DNA of 44,661 nucleotides from JACDAN01 sp035776735 (lineage in GTDB: Bacteria > Actinomycetota > Thermoleophilia > Gaiellales > Gaiellaceae): NCBI GenBank assembly GCA_035776735.1, contig DASSSO010000141.1, positions 1-44,661 on the forward strand, read 5' to 3'. Under the pieces are notes generated by a model that saw only the letters and a list, made by a program, of their open reading frames with translations, searched no databases and was not told the DNA's origin. Numbering within the stretch: the first letter of the stretch is position 1; each line of letters opens with the position of its first letter. Of the stretch, positions 6,842-14,003 are shown in pieces. The translations under genes were made by a program, and so were the position numbers.

Positions 6842-6917
6842 GTCTCCTCCTCCTTTCCGATGTCTCGAAGGTGCGGGGATGAGGCATCCAGCGGATGCCT
6901 GTGGTGGGGACCGCCAT
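6798..6917 (-). CDS. Micro-ORF of 39 residues in the same unit
   Basis: The ATG at 6915-6917 is preceded by GAAAGGAGACCC. The peptide begins MAVPTTGIRWMPHPRTFETS; the rest overlaps the ribosome binding site and first codons of the next ORF out of frame by 44 bp. Third positions are G/C-rich only over the first ~18 codons, so the overlap could mean translational coupling rather than a functional C terminus. Confidence 0.4.
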   Translation of the reverse strand: MAVPTTGIRWMPHPRTFETSERRRRHVELRPGNSPPALQ

Positions 6918-6981
6918 GGGTCTCCTTTCGTGGTTGTGCGACGGGGCCGGAGCGCCCGACGCCGGGAACGGCCTCTACTAG

Positions 6982-7020
6982 CCGCGGTCGAGGGCCCGGC
7001 CTACCAGGCCGTGACCGCGG
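6982..7020 (-). promoter_or_regulatory. Attenuator-like hairpin overlapping the end of the first micro-ORF
   Basis: GACCGCGG (7013-7020) pairs with CCGCGGTC (6982-6989), and inside it AGGCCG (7006-7011) pairs with CGGCCT (6997-7002) around a 3-base loop. The stop codon of the 19-residue ORF (7001-7003) is inside the hairpin, so a ribosome finishing that ORF would melt the structure. This resembles leader-peptide attenuation in layout only. Confidence 0.45.
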
Positions 7021-7060
7021 AGAGGCGAGGCCCGTACGGGATGAGCGTGAAGTGCGTCAT
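7001..7060 (-). CDS. Micro-ORF of 19 residues, first of the unit
   Basis: The peptide is MTHFTLIPYGPRLSAVTAW. Its ATG (7058-7060) is preceded by GGAAAGGAGG at good spacing, and nearly every third codon position is G or C. It is the first ORF after the promoter at 7121-7149, and the last codons form the 5' arm of the hairpin at 6982-7020. It may be a leader peptide or a functional micro-protein. Confidence 0.45.
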   Translation of the reverse strand: MTHFTLIPYGPRLSAVTAW

Positions 7061-7120
7061 CGCCCGACCTCCTTTCCGCGGTTGCCGGGCCTCGAAATCG
7101 GCCCGACAAGGAAGCCAAAC

Positions 7121-7149
7121 ATCGTGAGCCTCTTCCGCGGGTTTGTCAA
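7121..7149 (-). promoter_or_regulatory. Promoter of the micro-ORF unit
   Basis: On the minus strand a perfect TTGACA (7144-7149) is followed after exactly 17 bp by CACGAT (7121-7126). About 50 bases of leader follow, including a hairpin (CGGGCC 7086-7091 with GGCCCG 7100-7105), before the ribosome binding site of the 19-residue ORF. Confidence 0.55.
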
Positions 7150-7190
7150 GGCTCGGTTCCGGTCGTCTGTCGGTATAGGAGAATCGGGGC

Positions 7191-7871
7191 GTGTGGAACT
7201 GGGAGCGCTGGGCGTCGGCGACCGGGATCGCGTTCGTGGTCTCGGCGGGGATCGCCTTCCTGATCGTCCCCGACCCGCCGTCGGCGGACGAGGGCAGCGA
7301 GTTCATCCTCAACTTCGTCGCGCTCAACGACTCCGACCTGCTGTGGCAGGCGTTCTTCTTCGGTCTCGGCGGAATCTTCCTGCTCTGGTTTGCCGGCACC
7401 CTGGCGGTCGCGTTGCGGCGCGCCCAGGGCGACACGCTCGACCGAACCCCGCCGATCGTCGTGGCGGCGGCGGCCTCGGCTGCAGCCCTGTTCCTGCTCG
7501 GGGTGACCGCGGTCGGCGCGCTCGCCTCCGGGGTCGAGGTGATGGATCAAGGCGTCGCCTACGGCCTCTACCAGCTGGCGAGCTTCGCCTTCGTGATGAC
7601 CGACTTCCCCGCCGCCGCCTTCGTCTGGGCGGCCTCGCTCGGCATCGTCCGGTCGGGGCTCCTCCCGGCGTCGGTCGGCTACGTCGGCGGCATCGTCGGG
7701 CTGCTGCTCGTGGTCAACGCCGGCGGCCGGCTGCTCGCCGACAGCTCGGACTTCGCGCCGGGCGGCGCCGTGAACACGATCGTGTTCGCCGTCTTCCTCT
7801 TCTGGGTGCTCGTGGCGAGCATCTTCCTGGTGCAGCGCGTCCCGGTCGGCCGCCGGATGCCCGAGAGCTAG
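7191..7871 (+). CDS. Integral membrane protein of unknown function
   Basis: The 226-residue protein has about six hydrophobic segments: ATGIAFVVSAGIAFLIV, ALNDSDLLWQAFFFGLGGIFLLWFAGTLAV, IVVAAAASAAALFLLGVTAVGALA, QLASFAFVMTDFPAAAFVWAASLGI, GYVGGIVGLLLVVNAGG and IVFAVFLFWVLVASIFLV. The GTG start at 7191 has AGGAG nine bases upstream. The layout is like small actinobacterial DUF-type membrane proteins, but I cannot assign a family. It diverges from the micro-ORF unit. Confidence 0.7.
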   Translation: MWNWERWASATGIAFVVSAGIAFLIVPDPPSADEGSEFILNFVALNDSDLLWQAFFFGLGGIFLLWFAGTLAVALRRAQGDTLDRTPPIVVAAAASAAALFLLGVTAVGALASGVEVMDQGVAYGLYQLASFAFVMTDFPAAAFVWAASLGIVRSGLLPASVGYVGGIVGLLLVVNAGGRLLADSSDFAPGGAVNTIVFAVFLFWVLVASIFLVQRVPVGRRMPES

Positions 7872-7979
7872 CCGCCGCCCGCGCGCGCCGCCGGACCGGC
7901 CCGGGCGAGGTCCATGGGTCTCCAGGCGAACTGCGCCGTCAGCTCCTCAACCGGGACGGGCCTCCCGTACCCTCGGGTC

Positions 7980-8315
7980 GTGGACGGCCGGCGGCTGCAT
8001 CGGCCCGCGTGCGTTGCGCTCGCCCTCGCCGCGCTGGCCGCCTGCGACGGCGGCGAGGTCGAGGGCTGGACCGTCGAGCAGGCCGAGAACGCCGTGACGA
8101 GTGTCCGCGGGCTGCCCGTTCGGCAGCCGCGGTGCCGTGGCCTGGGCCGCGCCGAGGCCGAGCCGCCGCGCTACCTGCAGTTCGCCTGCAGCGCCGGCGC
8201 GCGGGCGCCGGGAGAGCGCTTCGAGACGGTGGCCGTCCTGTACGAGCTGCACGTGCGCGACTCGGGGTACGTGCTGCGCGCGATCAGGTTCGTCGGCGGG
8301 CCGGGGATCCCCTAG
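7980..8315 (+). CDS. Putative lipoprotein
   Basis: Starting at GTG 7980, the protein opens with basic residues (DGRRLHRPA), a hydrophobic stretch and a lipobox ending LAAC, then DGGEVEG. The remaining ~90 residues look like a small extracytoplasmic domain with two more cysteines (QPRCRGLG, LQFACSAG). It should be a lipid-anchored surface protein of unknown role. The frame is open back to 7914, but those residues are not signal-like. Its stop is inside the terminal helix of the hairpin at 8312-8407. Confidence 0.6.
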   Translation: MDGRRLHRPACVALALAALAACDGGEVEGWTVEQAENAVTSVRGLPVRQPRCRGLGRAEAEPPRYLQFACSAGARAPGERFETVAVLYELHVRDSGYVLRAIRFVGGPGIP

Positions 8316-8407
8316 TGCTCCTTCAGGTGATGCTGCCCCGCGTCTGGGTCGCGAGCACCAAGCGATCGCGGGCCAGAAGCAGGCGTGCATTTCCTGGAGG
8401 GCACTAG
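8312..8407. terminator. Large imperfect hairpin between convergent genes
   Basis: Bases 8312-8333 (from CTAGTGC) pair imperfectly with 8386-8407 (ending GCACTAG), including the stop codons of both the lipoprotein gene and ppdK. Inside, CGCGA (8351-8355) pairs with TCGCG (8366-8370), flanked by CTGG and CCAG. It is placed to end transcription from both sides. Confidence 0.45.
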
Positions 8408-10971
8408 CCGCCGATGGCGACGGCCTCGACGCCGGCCTCCTTCAGCGCCGCCTGCGCCGCCGCCAGCCGGGCGAGCGGGACGCGATACGGCGAGCAGGAG
8501 ACGTAGTCGAGCCCGATCGTGTGGCAGAAGGCGACGGACGACGGCTCGCCGCCGTGCTCGCCGCAGATCCCGAGCTTGATCCCCGGCCTCGTCGATCGGC
8601 CGCGCTCGACCGCGATCCGCATCAGGTCGCCCACCCCGCTCTGGTCGAGCGTCTCGAACGGGTTCCGCTCGAGGACGCCGTCCTGGAGGTAGTGGGTGAG
8701 GAACTTGCCCTCGGCGTCGTCGCGCGAGAACCCGAGCGCCGTCTGCGTCAGGTCGTTCGTGCCGAAGGAGAAGAACTCCGCCTCCTCGGCGATCTCGTCC
8801 GCCCGGATGCACGCCCGCGGGAGCTCGATCATCGTTCCGACGAGGTACTCGATGTCTCCCTCCTCGCCGGCCGCCTGGACGGTGAGCTCGCGGAGCCGCC
8901 GCAGTTCCTCCCGGAAGCCCACGAGCGGGTGCATGATCTCGACGAGCGGCGCCTCTCCGGTCCGGTCGCGCACGGCGATCGCCGCCCGGATGATCGCGCG
9001 CACCTGCATCTCGTAGATCTCCGGATACATGAGGCCGAGCCGGCAGCCGCGGCTGCCGAGCATCGGGTTCGCCTCCTGGAGCGCGCGGATCCGGGAGCGC
9101 ATGCGCTCGTCGGTCGCTTCGTCGAGCGAGGGGAGGAACTCGTGCAGCGGAGGGTCGAGCAGCCGGATCGTCACCGGCAGGCCGGCCATCGCCTCGAAGA
9201 TGCCCTCGAAGTCGTGCTGCTGGAACGGCAGAAGCCGCTCCAGCGCGCCGCGCCGCTCGTCCTCGCTCGCCGCGAGGATCATCTCGCGGACGACGGGCAG
9301 CCGGTCCTCGGCCATGAACATGTGCTCGGTCCGGCAGAGGCCGATCCCCTCGGCGCCGAACTCGCGCGCCTTGACGGCGTCTTCGGGCGTGTCGGCGTTC
9401 GCCCTGACCCTCAGGCGCCGGGCGTCGTCGGCCCAGCCGAGGACGGTCTCGAAGTCCTCGTTGATCTCGGGCGCGATGAGCTCGACCTCGCCGAGGATCA
9501 CCTCGCCGACGCCGCCGTCGATCGTGATCGTGTCGCCCTCCTTCAGCGTCGTGCCGTTGAGGGAGGCGGTGCGGGCATCCGCATCGAGCGACAGCGCCTC
9601 GCAGCCGGCCACGCACGGCTTCCCCATGCCCCGGGCGACGACGGCCGCGTGCGACGTCATCCCGCCGTGCGCCGTGAGGATCCCCTTCGCGTGGATCATC
9701 CCGTGGATGTCGTCCGGGGTCGTCTCCCAGCGGACGAGGATCACGGCCTCGCCGTTCTGGCCCCGCTCCTCCGCCGTGTCGGCGTCGAAGACGATCGCGC
9801 CGGACGCTGCGCCCGGTGAGGCGTTCAGCCCCCTCGCCGCGACCTCGTAGCTGGCCTTCGGGTCGATGCGCGGGTGCAGCAGCTGGTCGAGCTGGCCTGG
9901 GTCGATGCGCGCGACGGCCTCCTCTGGGGAGATGAGGCCCTCGTCGACCATGTCCACCGCGCACTTCAGCGCCGCGGCGGCGGTCCGCTTCGCAGTCCGG
10001 GTCTGGAGCAGGTACAGCCTGCCGTCCTCGACCGTGAACTCGAGGTCCTGCATGTCGCGGTAGTGCTCCTCGAGCAGGCGTACCGTCTGGACGAACTCCT
10101 CGAAGGCCTCCGGCAGGCGCTCCTTCATTCCGGCGATCGGCTCGGGCGTCCGGATCCCGGCGACCACGTCCTCGCCCTGCGCGTCGGTCAGGAACTCGCC
10201 GTAGAGACCCGCCTCGCCGGTCGAGGGGTCGCGCGTGAACGCGACCCCGGTGCCGGAGCTCTCACCCATGTTCCCGAAGACCATCTGCACGACGTTGACG
10301 GCGGTGCCGAGGTCGTCGGGGATGTTGTTGTGGCGGCGGTAGGTCTGCGCCCGCGGCGTGTTCCACGACTCGAACACGGCGCTGACGGCGCGGGCAAGCT
10401 GCTCGTGGGCGTCCTGGGGGAAGTCGCGCCCCGTTTCCTCGCGGTAGATCGCCTTGAAGGTCTCGATCAGGCCGGGCAGGTCGTGCTCCTGCTCGGCGAG
10501 CGCGTCCGAGAAGCGGTGGCCGTCGATGCCGTCGACGGTCTCGCCGTACATCTGGATCAGCCGCCGGTACGAGTCGAGCGCGAAGCGCTCGTTGCCGGCA
10601 CGGCGCGCGAGACCCGCGGCCGCCTCGTCGTTCAGCCCGACGTTGAGGATCGTGTCCATCATCCCCGGCATCGAGATCGCCGCGCCCGAGCGGACCGAGA
10701 CGAGCAGCGGGTCCTCCGGGTCGCCGAAGCGCCTGCCCGTCGTCTCCTCCAGCCGGGCCAGGTGCCCGTCGATCTCCTCCTGCAGCCCCTCGGGGAACTC
10801 GCCGCCGCTCGTCATGTAGGCGCGGCAGGCGTCGGTGGTGATCGTGAACCCGCCCGGGACCGGGATGCCGAGCTGGGTCATCTCGGCGAGGCCGATCCCC
10901 TTGCCGCCGAGCAGCTCGCGGCCGCCCTCGGTGGGCTCGTGGAAGTCGTAGACGTATCGGCGCTGCGCCAT
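8404..10971 (-). CDS. ppdK: Pyruvate phosphate dikinase
   Basis: The enzyme interconverts pyruvate, ATP and phosphate with PEP, AMP and pyrophosphate. The 855 residues cover the N-terminal ATP-grasp domain (GGKGIGLAEM, SVRSGAAISMPGMMDTILN), the swivelling phosphohistidine domain GGMTSHAAVVARGMGKPC with catalytic His 441 and regulatory Thr 439, and the C-terminal PEP/pyruvate barrel with catalytic Cys 803 in GICGEHGG. The length fits the family. The regulatory protein that phosphorylates the Thr is encoded 3 kb away (14000-14818). It gives the cell a gluconeogenic or pyrophosphate-linked glycolytic route between pyruvate and PEP, and pairs logically with the pyruvate-carboxylase-like genes at the right edge. 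ATG 10969-10971 is the first in-frame start. Confidence 0.95.
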   Translation of the reverse strand: MAQRRYVYDFHEPTEGGRELLGGKGIGLAEMTQLGIPVPGGFTITTDACRAYMTSGGEFPEGLQEEIDGHLARLEETTGRRFGDPEDPLLVSVRSGAAISMPGMMDTILNVGLNDEAAAGLARRAGNERFALDSYRRLIQMYGETVDGIDGHRFSDALAEQEHDLPGLIETFKAIYREETGRDFPQDAHEQLARAVSAVFESWNTPRAQTYRRHNNIPDDLGTAVNVVQMVFGNMGESSGTGVAFTRDPSTGEAGLYGEFLTDAQGEDVVAGIRTPEPIAGMKERLPEAFEEFVQTVRLLEEHYRDMQDLEFTVEDGRLYLLQTRTAKRTAAAALKCAVDMVDEGLISPEEAVARIDPGQLDQLLHPRIDPKASYEVAARGLNASPGAASGAIVFDADTAEERGQNGEAVILVRWETTPDDIHGMIHAKGILTAHGGMTSHAAVVARGMGKPCVAGCEALSLDADARTASLNGTTLKEGDTITIDGGVGEVILGEVELIAPEINEDFETVLGWADDARRLRVRANADTPEDAVKAREFGAEGIGLCRTEHMFMAEDRLPVVREMILAASEDERRGALERLLPFQQHDFEGIFEAMAGLPVTIRLLDPPLHEFLPSLDEATDERMRSRIRALQEANPMLGSRGCRLGLMYPEIYEMQVRAIIRAAIAVRDRTGEAPLVEIMHPLVGFREELRRLRELTVQAAGEEGDIEYLVGTMIELPRACIRADEIAEEAEFFSFGTNDLTQTALGFSRDDAEGKFLTHYLQDGVLERNPFETLDQSGVGDLMRIAVERGRSTRPGIKLGICGEHGGEPSSVAFCHTIGLDYVSCSPYRVPLARLAAAQAALKEAGVEAVAIGG

Positions 10972-11011
10972 GGGGCTGGGGATTATTCCTCAGCCGCGAT
11001 ACTGCAACCCG

Positions 11012-11704
11012 ATGGCAGAGCGCCGGGTCGTCGCCTTCGGAGGCTTTCGCCTCGCCGAGCCCGAGCATCGCGACTTCGCGACCGAGCTCGTGCGGATGAC
11101 GGGCAAGCCGCGGCCTCGCGTCTGCTTCCTCCCGCAGGCCTCCAACGAGCGCGACGACTACCTCGTGGCGTTCTACGAGGCCTTCTCGCCGCTCGCCGAG
11201 TGCACGTACGTCGTCTTCAACCCGTATCCCGAGCGCGACTGGCGCGAGCGGATCGGCGGCGCCGACGTCGTCTTCGTCGGCGGCGGGAACACGGCAAACA
11301 TGCTCGCGGTCTGGCGCGTGCACGGCGCCCCGGAGGTGCTCCGGGAGGCCTGGGAGGGCGGGACGATCATGTGCGGCTCGAGCGCCGGGATGATCTGTTG
11401 GTTCGAGGCCGGCGTCACCGACTCGTTCCGGCCGGAGCTCGACGGGATGCGCGACGGGCTCGGCTTCCTTCCGGGGTCGGCGTGCCCGCACTACGACGGC
11501 GAGGAGCTGCGGCGGCCGCGGTACCACGAGCTCGTCGGCGAGGGTTTCCCGGGCGGGTATGCGGCGGACGACGCCGTCGGGCTCGTCTTCGAGGGCACGG
11601 AGTTCGCCGAGGCGATCCGGGTGCTGCCGATGAAGGCCGCCTACCGGGTCGAGCTCGTGGACGGCGAGGTCGTCGAGACGCCGATCTCCGCGCGGCCGCT
11701 GTGA
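11012..11704 (+). CDS. Peptidase S51 family (PepE/cyanophycinase-like) protein
   Basis: The protein (about 230 residues) starts at ATG 11012 (MAERRVVAFGGF). It has the S51 layout: RVCFLPQAS, the glycine loop VVFVGGGNTANMLAVW, and the nucleophile elbow CGSSAGMICW with the presumed catalytic serine. A GLGFLPGSACPHYD segment with a conserved histidine follows. Family members are alpha-aspartyl dipeptidases (PepE) or cyanophycinases; the sequence looks closer to PepE-like proteins. It diverges from ppdK across 40 bp and overlaps the following methyltransferase by 4 bp (GTGA), so the two are probably translated together. Confidence 0.8.
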   Translation: MAERRVVAFGGFRLAEPEHRDFATELVRMTGKPRPRVCFLPQASNERDDYLVAFYEAFSPLAECTYVVFNPYPERDWRERIGGADVVFVGGGNTANMLAVWRVHGAPEVLREAWEGGTIMCGSSAGMICWFEAGVTDSFRPELDGMRDGLGFLPGSACPHYDGEELRRPRYHELVGEGFPGGYAADDAVGLVFEGTEFAEAIRVLPMKAAYRVELVDGEVVETPISARPL

Positions 11705-12402
11705 CGCTGCGCGAGCGCTGGGAGGAGCAGGCGTCGAACTGGATCCGCTGGGCCCGGGAGCCCGGGCACGACAGCTACTGGAAGTTCCACCGCGAGTCGT
11801 TTCTCGCGTCGCTGCCGGCGCCCGGGCGGCTGACGATCGACGTCGGCTGTGGCGAGGGGCGGGTCACGCGCGACCTGCGGGCGCTCGGCCATCGCGTCGT
11901 CGGCGTGGACTCGTCACCCTCGATGGTGGCGGCTGCCCGGGAGGCGGACCCCGACGGCGAGTACGTCGAGGCCGACGTGGGGACGTTGCCGTTCGAGGAC
12001 GGCTCGGCCGACCTCGTCGTCGCGTTCATGTCGCTCATGGACCTGGACGACATGGCGGGGGCAGTGCGGGAGATCGGGCGGGTGCTGGAGCCGGGCGGGG
12101 CGTTTGTCGCGGCCGTCGTGCATCCGATCAACTCGGCCGGCGCGTTCGTCCCGCCGGACGGCGGCGAGGACGCGCCGTTCGTGATCGACTCGTACCTCGA
12201 GCGGCGCCCGTACACGGATCGGATCGACCGCGACGGCCTGGAGATGACCTTCCACGCCATCCACTTCACGGTCGAGGACTACTCACGGGCGCTCGAGGCG
12301 GGCGGGTTCCTGATCCGGCGGATGCGCGAGGTGTACGACGACGGGAACCCGCGCTGGAGCCGTGTGCCGATGTTCCTGCGGCTGGACGCGGTGACGCGGT
12401 GA
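11701..12402 (+). CDS. Class I SAM-dependent methyltransferase (first of a tandem pair)
   Basis: The GTG start at 11701 overlaps the preceding stop. The 233-residue protein carries the Rossmann SAM motif TIDVGCGEGRVTRDL, the acidic end of strand 2 (VVGVDSSPSMVAAA), motif III VEADVGTLPFEDGSADLVVAF and RVLEPGGAFVAAVVHP. Its substrate is unknown. It is clearly a paralogue of the gene at 12620-13324: WEEQASNWI matches WEDEAANWI, and both have CGEGRV.RDL and AAREADP.GEY. The C-terminal region (FTVEDYSRALEAGGFLI) is the probable acceptor-binding part. Confidence 0.8.
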   Translation: MTLRERWEEQASNWIRWAREPGHDSYWKFHRESFLASLPAPGRLTIDVGCGEGRVTRDLRALGHRVVGVDSSPSMVAAAREADPDGEYVEADVGTLPFEDGSADLVVAFMSLMDLDDMAGAVREIGRVLEPGGAFVAAVVHPINSAGAFVPPDGGEDAPFVIDSYLERRPYTDRIDRDGLEMTFHAIHFTVEDYSRALEAGGFLIRRMREVYDDGNPRWSRVPMFLRLDAVTR

Positions 12403-12473
12403 GCCACCTCTTCGCGGCTTTCGGACCGCGAGCCACCGACCGGGTGGGTCGTCCGCGGTGGACAGCTTCCGCC

Positions 12474-12563
12474 GGCGTGCCGCCCGGCCATTCTCGCGCG
12501 CTGCCTTCTCGTCGCGAACGTCGGGCCGACATCGGCGCACTCTCGTCACAGACTTCATGTCCC
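12474..12563 (-). repeat. Possible diverged third copy of the structured repeat
   Basis: Read on the minus strand, this spacer contains in order ATGAAGTCTGTGACGAGAG, a weak hairpin (CGATGTCG with CGACGTTCG), CGCGACGAGAAGGC and GGCCGGGCGGCACG. These align with the copy A/B core elements (AAGGACGCAGGGAGCG, hairpin, CGCGACTGAGGACGC, GGCCGGGTGGCACA) in the same order and spacing, with several mismatches. I found no clear terminal helix. Confidence 0.35.
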
Positions 12564-12573
12564 CGCCGGGCAG

Positions 12574-12596
12574 GGGCGAGGGACAGTCCCTCGCCC
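12574..12596. promoter_or_regulatory. 23-bp palindrome upstream of the second methyltransferase
   Basis: GGGCGAGGGAC (12574-12584) and GTCCCTCGCCC (12586-12596) form a perfect inverted repeat around one base, 23 bp before the ATG at 12620. As DNA it could be an operator; as RNA the loop would be tight. No binding protein is suggested by the sequence. Confidence 0.4.
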
Positions 12597-12619
12597 GCGT
12601 CCCGGCGCGCGGTGACGAG

Positions 12620-13324
12620 ATGAGCGTCGGCTGGGAAGACGAGGCCGCGAACTGGATCGCGATCGCGCGGTCCGAGGACGATTCCTACTGGTTCTACCGC
12701 GAAGCATTCTTCGAGCTCGTTCCCGAGCCGGGCGAGCGGACGCTGGAGATCGGCTGCGGCGAGGGACGGGTCATGCGCGACCTCGCCGAGCGGGGACACC
12801 GGGCCGTCGGCGTGGAGGTCTCGCCGACGCTCCTGGAAGCCGCCCGGGAGGCGGATCCGCGGGGCGAGTACGTCCTGTCCGACGCGGCGAGCCTGCCGTT
12901 CGAGGACGAGTCCTTCGATCTCGCGGTCGCCTACAACAGCCTCATGGACATCGACGAGATGGCGACCGCCGTCCGCGAGGCCCGGCGCGTCCTGCGGCCG
13001 GGCAGCCGGTTCTGCATCTGCGTCACGCACCCGATCAACGACGCAGGACGGTTCGCGAGCGATGGGCCGGGCGCGCCGTTCCACATGGACGTCTATCGCG
13101 GACGCCGCCGCTACGACGAGACCTTCACGCGCTACGGCGTGACGATGCGGTTCGTGGGCTGGTGCTATCCGCTCGAGGACTACGCGCGTGCGCTCGAGGA
13201 CGCCGGTTTCCTGATCGAGGCGATCCGCGAGCCCGCGGTCGACCGCTCGTCGGTCTCGGGCTCGGGCGAGCGGCGGATGAGGATCCCGAACTTCCTCCTC
13301 ATCCGCGCGGTGAAGCCGGCGTGA
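12620..13324 (+). CDS. Class I SAM-dependent methyltransferase (second of a tandem pair)
   Basis: The protein of about 234 residues starts MSVGWEDEAANWIAIA at ATG 12620. SAM motifs are TLEIGCGEGRVMRDL, AVGVEVSPTLLEAA, LSDAASLPFEDESFDLAVAY and RVLRPGSRFCICVTHP. It is similar along its whole length to the gene at 11701-12402, so the pair probably arose by tandem duplication; the acceptor is unknown. The frame is open upstream to 12458, but that part covers the palindrome and possible repeat and has no homology to the paralogue. It overlaps the next GNAT gene by 4 bp. Confidence 0.8.
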   Translation: MSVGWEDEAANWIAIARSEDDSYWFYREAFFELVPEPGERTLEIGCGEGRVMRDLAERGHRAVGVEVSPTLLEAAREADPRGEYVLSDAASLPFEDESFDLAVAYNSLMDIDEMATAVREARRVLRPGSRFCICVTHPINDAGRFASDGPGAPFHMDVYRGRRRYDETFTRYGVTMRFVGWCYPLEDYARALEDAGFLIEAIREPAVDRSSVSGSGERRMRIPNFLLIRAVKPA

Positions 13325-13830
13325 TCGAGCTGCGGCCGATGACGCGCGAGTTCCTCGAGGCCGTGCTCGACGACCGTCGCGAGGAGGCATCCCGCCTCCT
13401 GGACATCGAGCTTCCGGACGAGTTCCCCTCGGAGGGCGAGCGCGGCTTCCTCGGGCTCCGGCTCCGGCAGATGCGCGAGGACGAGCGCTTCCGGACGTGG
13501 TGTCCCAATGCCGTCGTCCTCGACGGCACGATGATCGGCCACGCCGGCTACCACGGTCCGCCCGGGATCAACGCCACCCAGAACCCGGACGCGGTCGAGT
13601 TCGGCTACTCGATCTACCCGGCCTGGCGAGGCCACGGCTACGCGACCCAGGCGGCGGTCATGCTCATGGATCTCGCCGAGGAGTGGGCCGGGATCCGTCA
13701 CTTCGTCCTCTCGGTCGCGCCGGACAACGACCCGTCGCTCGCGATCGTGCACAAGCTCGGCTTCGTCAGGACCGGCGAGCACTGGGACGAGGAAGACGGC
13801 CTCGAGCACGTCTTCGAGCTCGAGCGTTAG
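13321..13830 (+). CDS. GNAT family N-acetyltransferase (RimJ/RimL-like)
   Basis: The GTG start at 13321 overlaps the methyltransferase stop (GTGA). The 169-residue protein has the GNAT acetyl-CoA signature in EFGYSIYPAWRGHGYATQAAVML and the late DNDPSLAIVHKLGFVRTGEHWDEEDG, as in the RimJ/RimL-type acetyltransferase_3 group. It should transfer an acetyl group to an amine, such as a protein N terminus or small molecule. The four-gene plus-strand run (peptidase, two methyltransferases, acetyltransferase) looks like one transcription unit of modifying enzymes without an obvious common pathway. Confidence 0.8.
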   Translation: MIELRPMTREFLEAVLDDRREEASRLLDIELPDEFPSEGERGFLGLRLRQMREDERFRTWCPNAVVLDGTMIGHAGYHGPPGINATQNPDAVEFGYSIYPAWRGHGYATQAAVMLMDLAEEWAGIRHFVLSVAPDNDPSLAIVHKLGFVRTGEHWDEEDGLEHVFELER

Positions 13831-14003
13831 GACCGCCGGCGCGCGCGGAACTCCGCGACCCACGCCAGGCCGCGCAGGCCGAGCCAGAGCGGCGCCAGCA
13901 GGAAGTAGAAGAGCAGCCCGGCTATGCCGAGCAGCGCCCACCACATCGCCCAGCGCCAGAGCGGCACCGGCTTGGCGCGGGCTGCCGCGGCGGACGGGTT
14001 CAC
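13827..14003 (-). CDS. Small single-pass membrane protein (58 aa)
   Basis: GTG 14001-14003 overlaps the stop of the dikinase regulator by 4 bp (GTGA), so translation is probably coupled. The product starts with NPSAAAARAKPVP, has a long hydrophobic region (LWRWAMWWALLGIAGLLFYF, then LLAPLWLGLRGLAWVA) and ends with the basic tail EFRARRRS. No family is recognised. Its stop overlaps that of the convergent acetyltransferase gene. Confidence 0.5.
   Translation of the reverse strand: MNPSAAAARAKPVPLWRWAMWWALLGIAGLLFYFLLAPLWLGLRGLAWVAEFRARRRS

Noticed and set aside
8312..12402. Very long open frames on the opposite strand of ppdK and neighbours
   Set aside because: They are shadows of a 70% G+C gene: low-complexity Arg/Ala/Gly-rich translations without domains, lying antisense to PPDK. 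Only the part from 11701 (the methyltransferase) is real.
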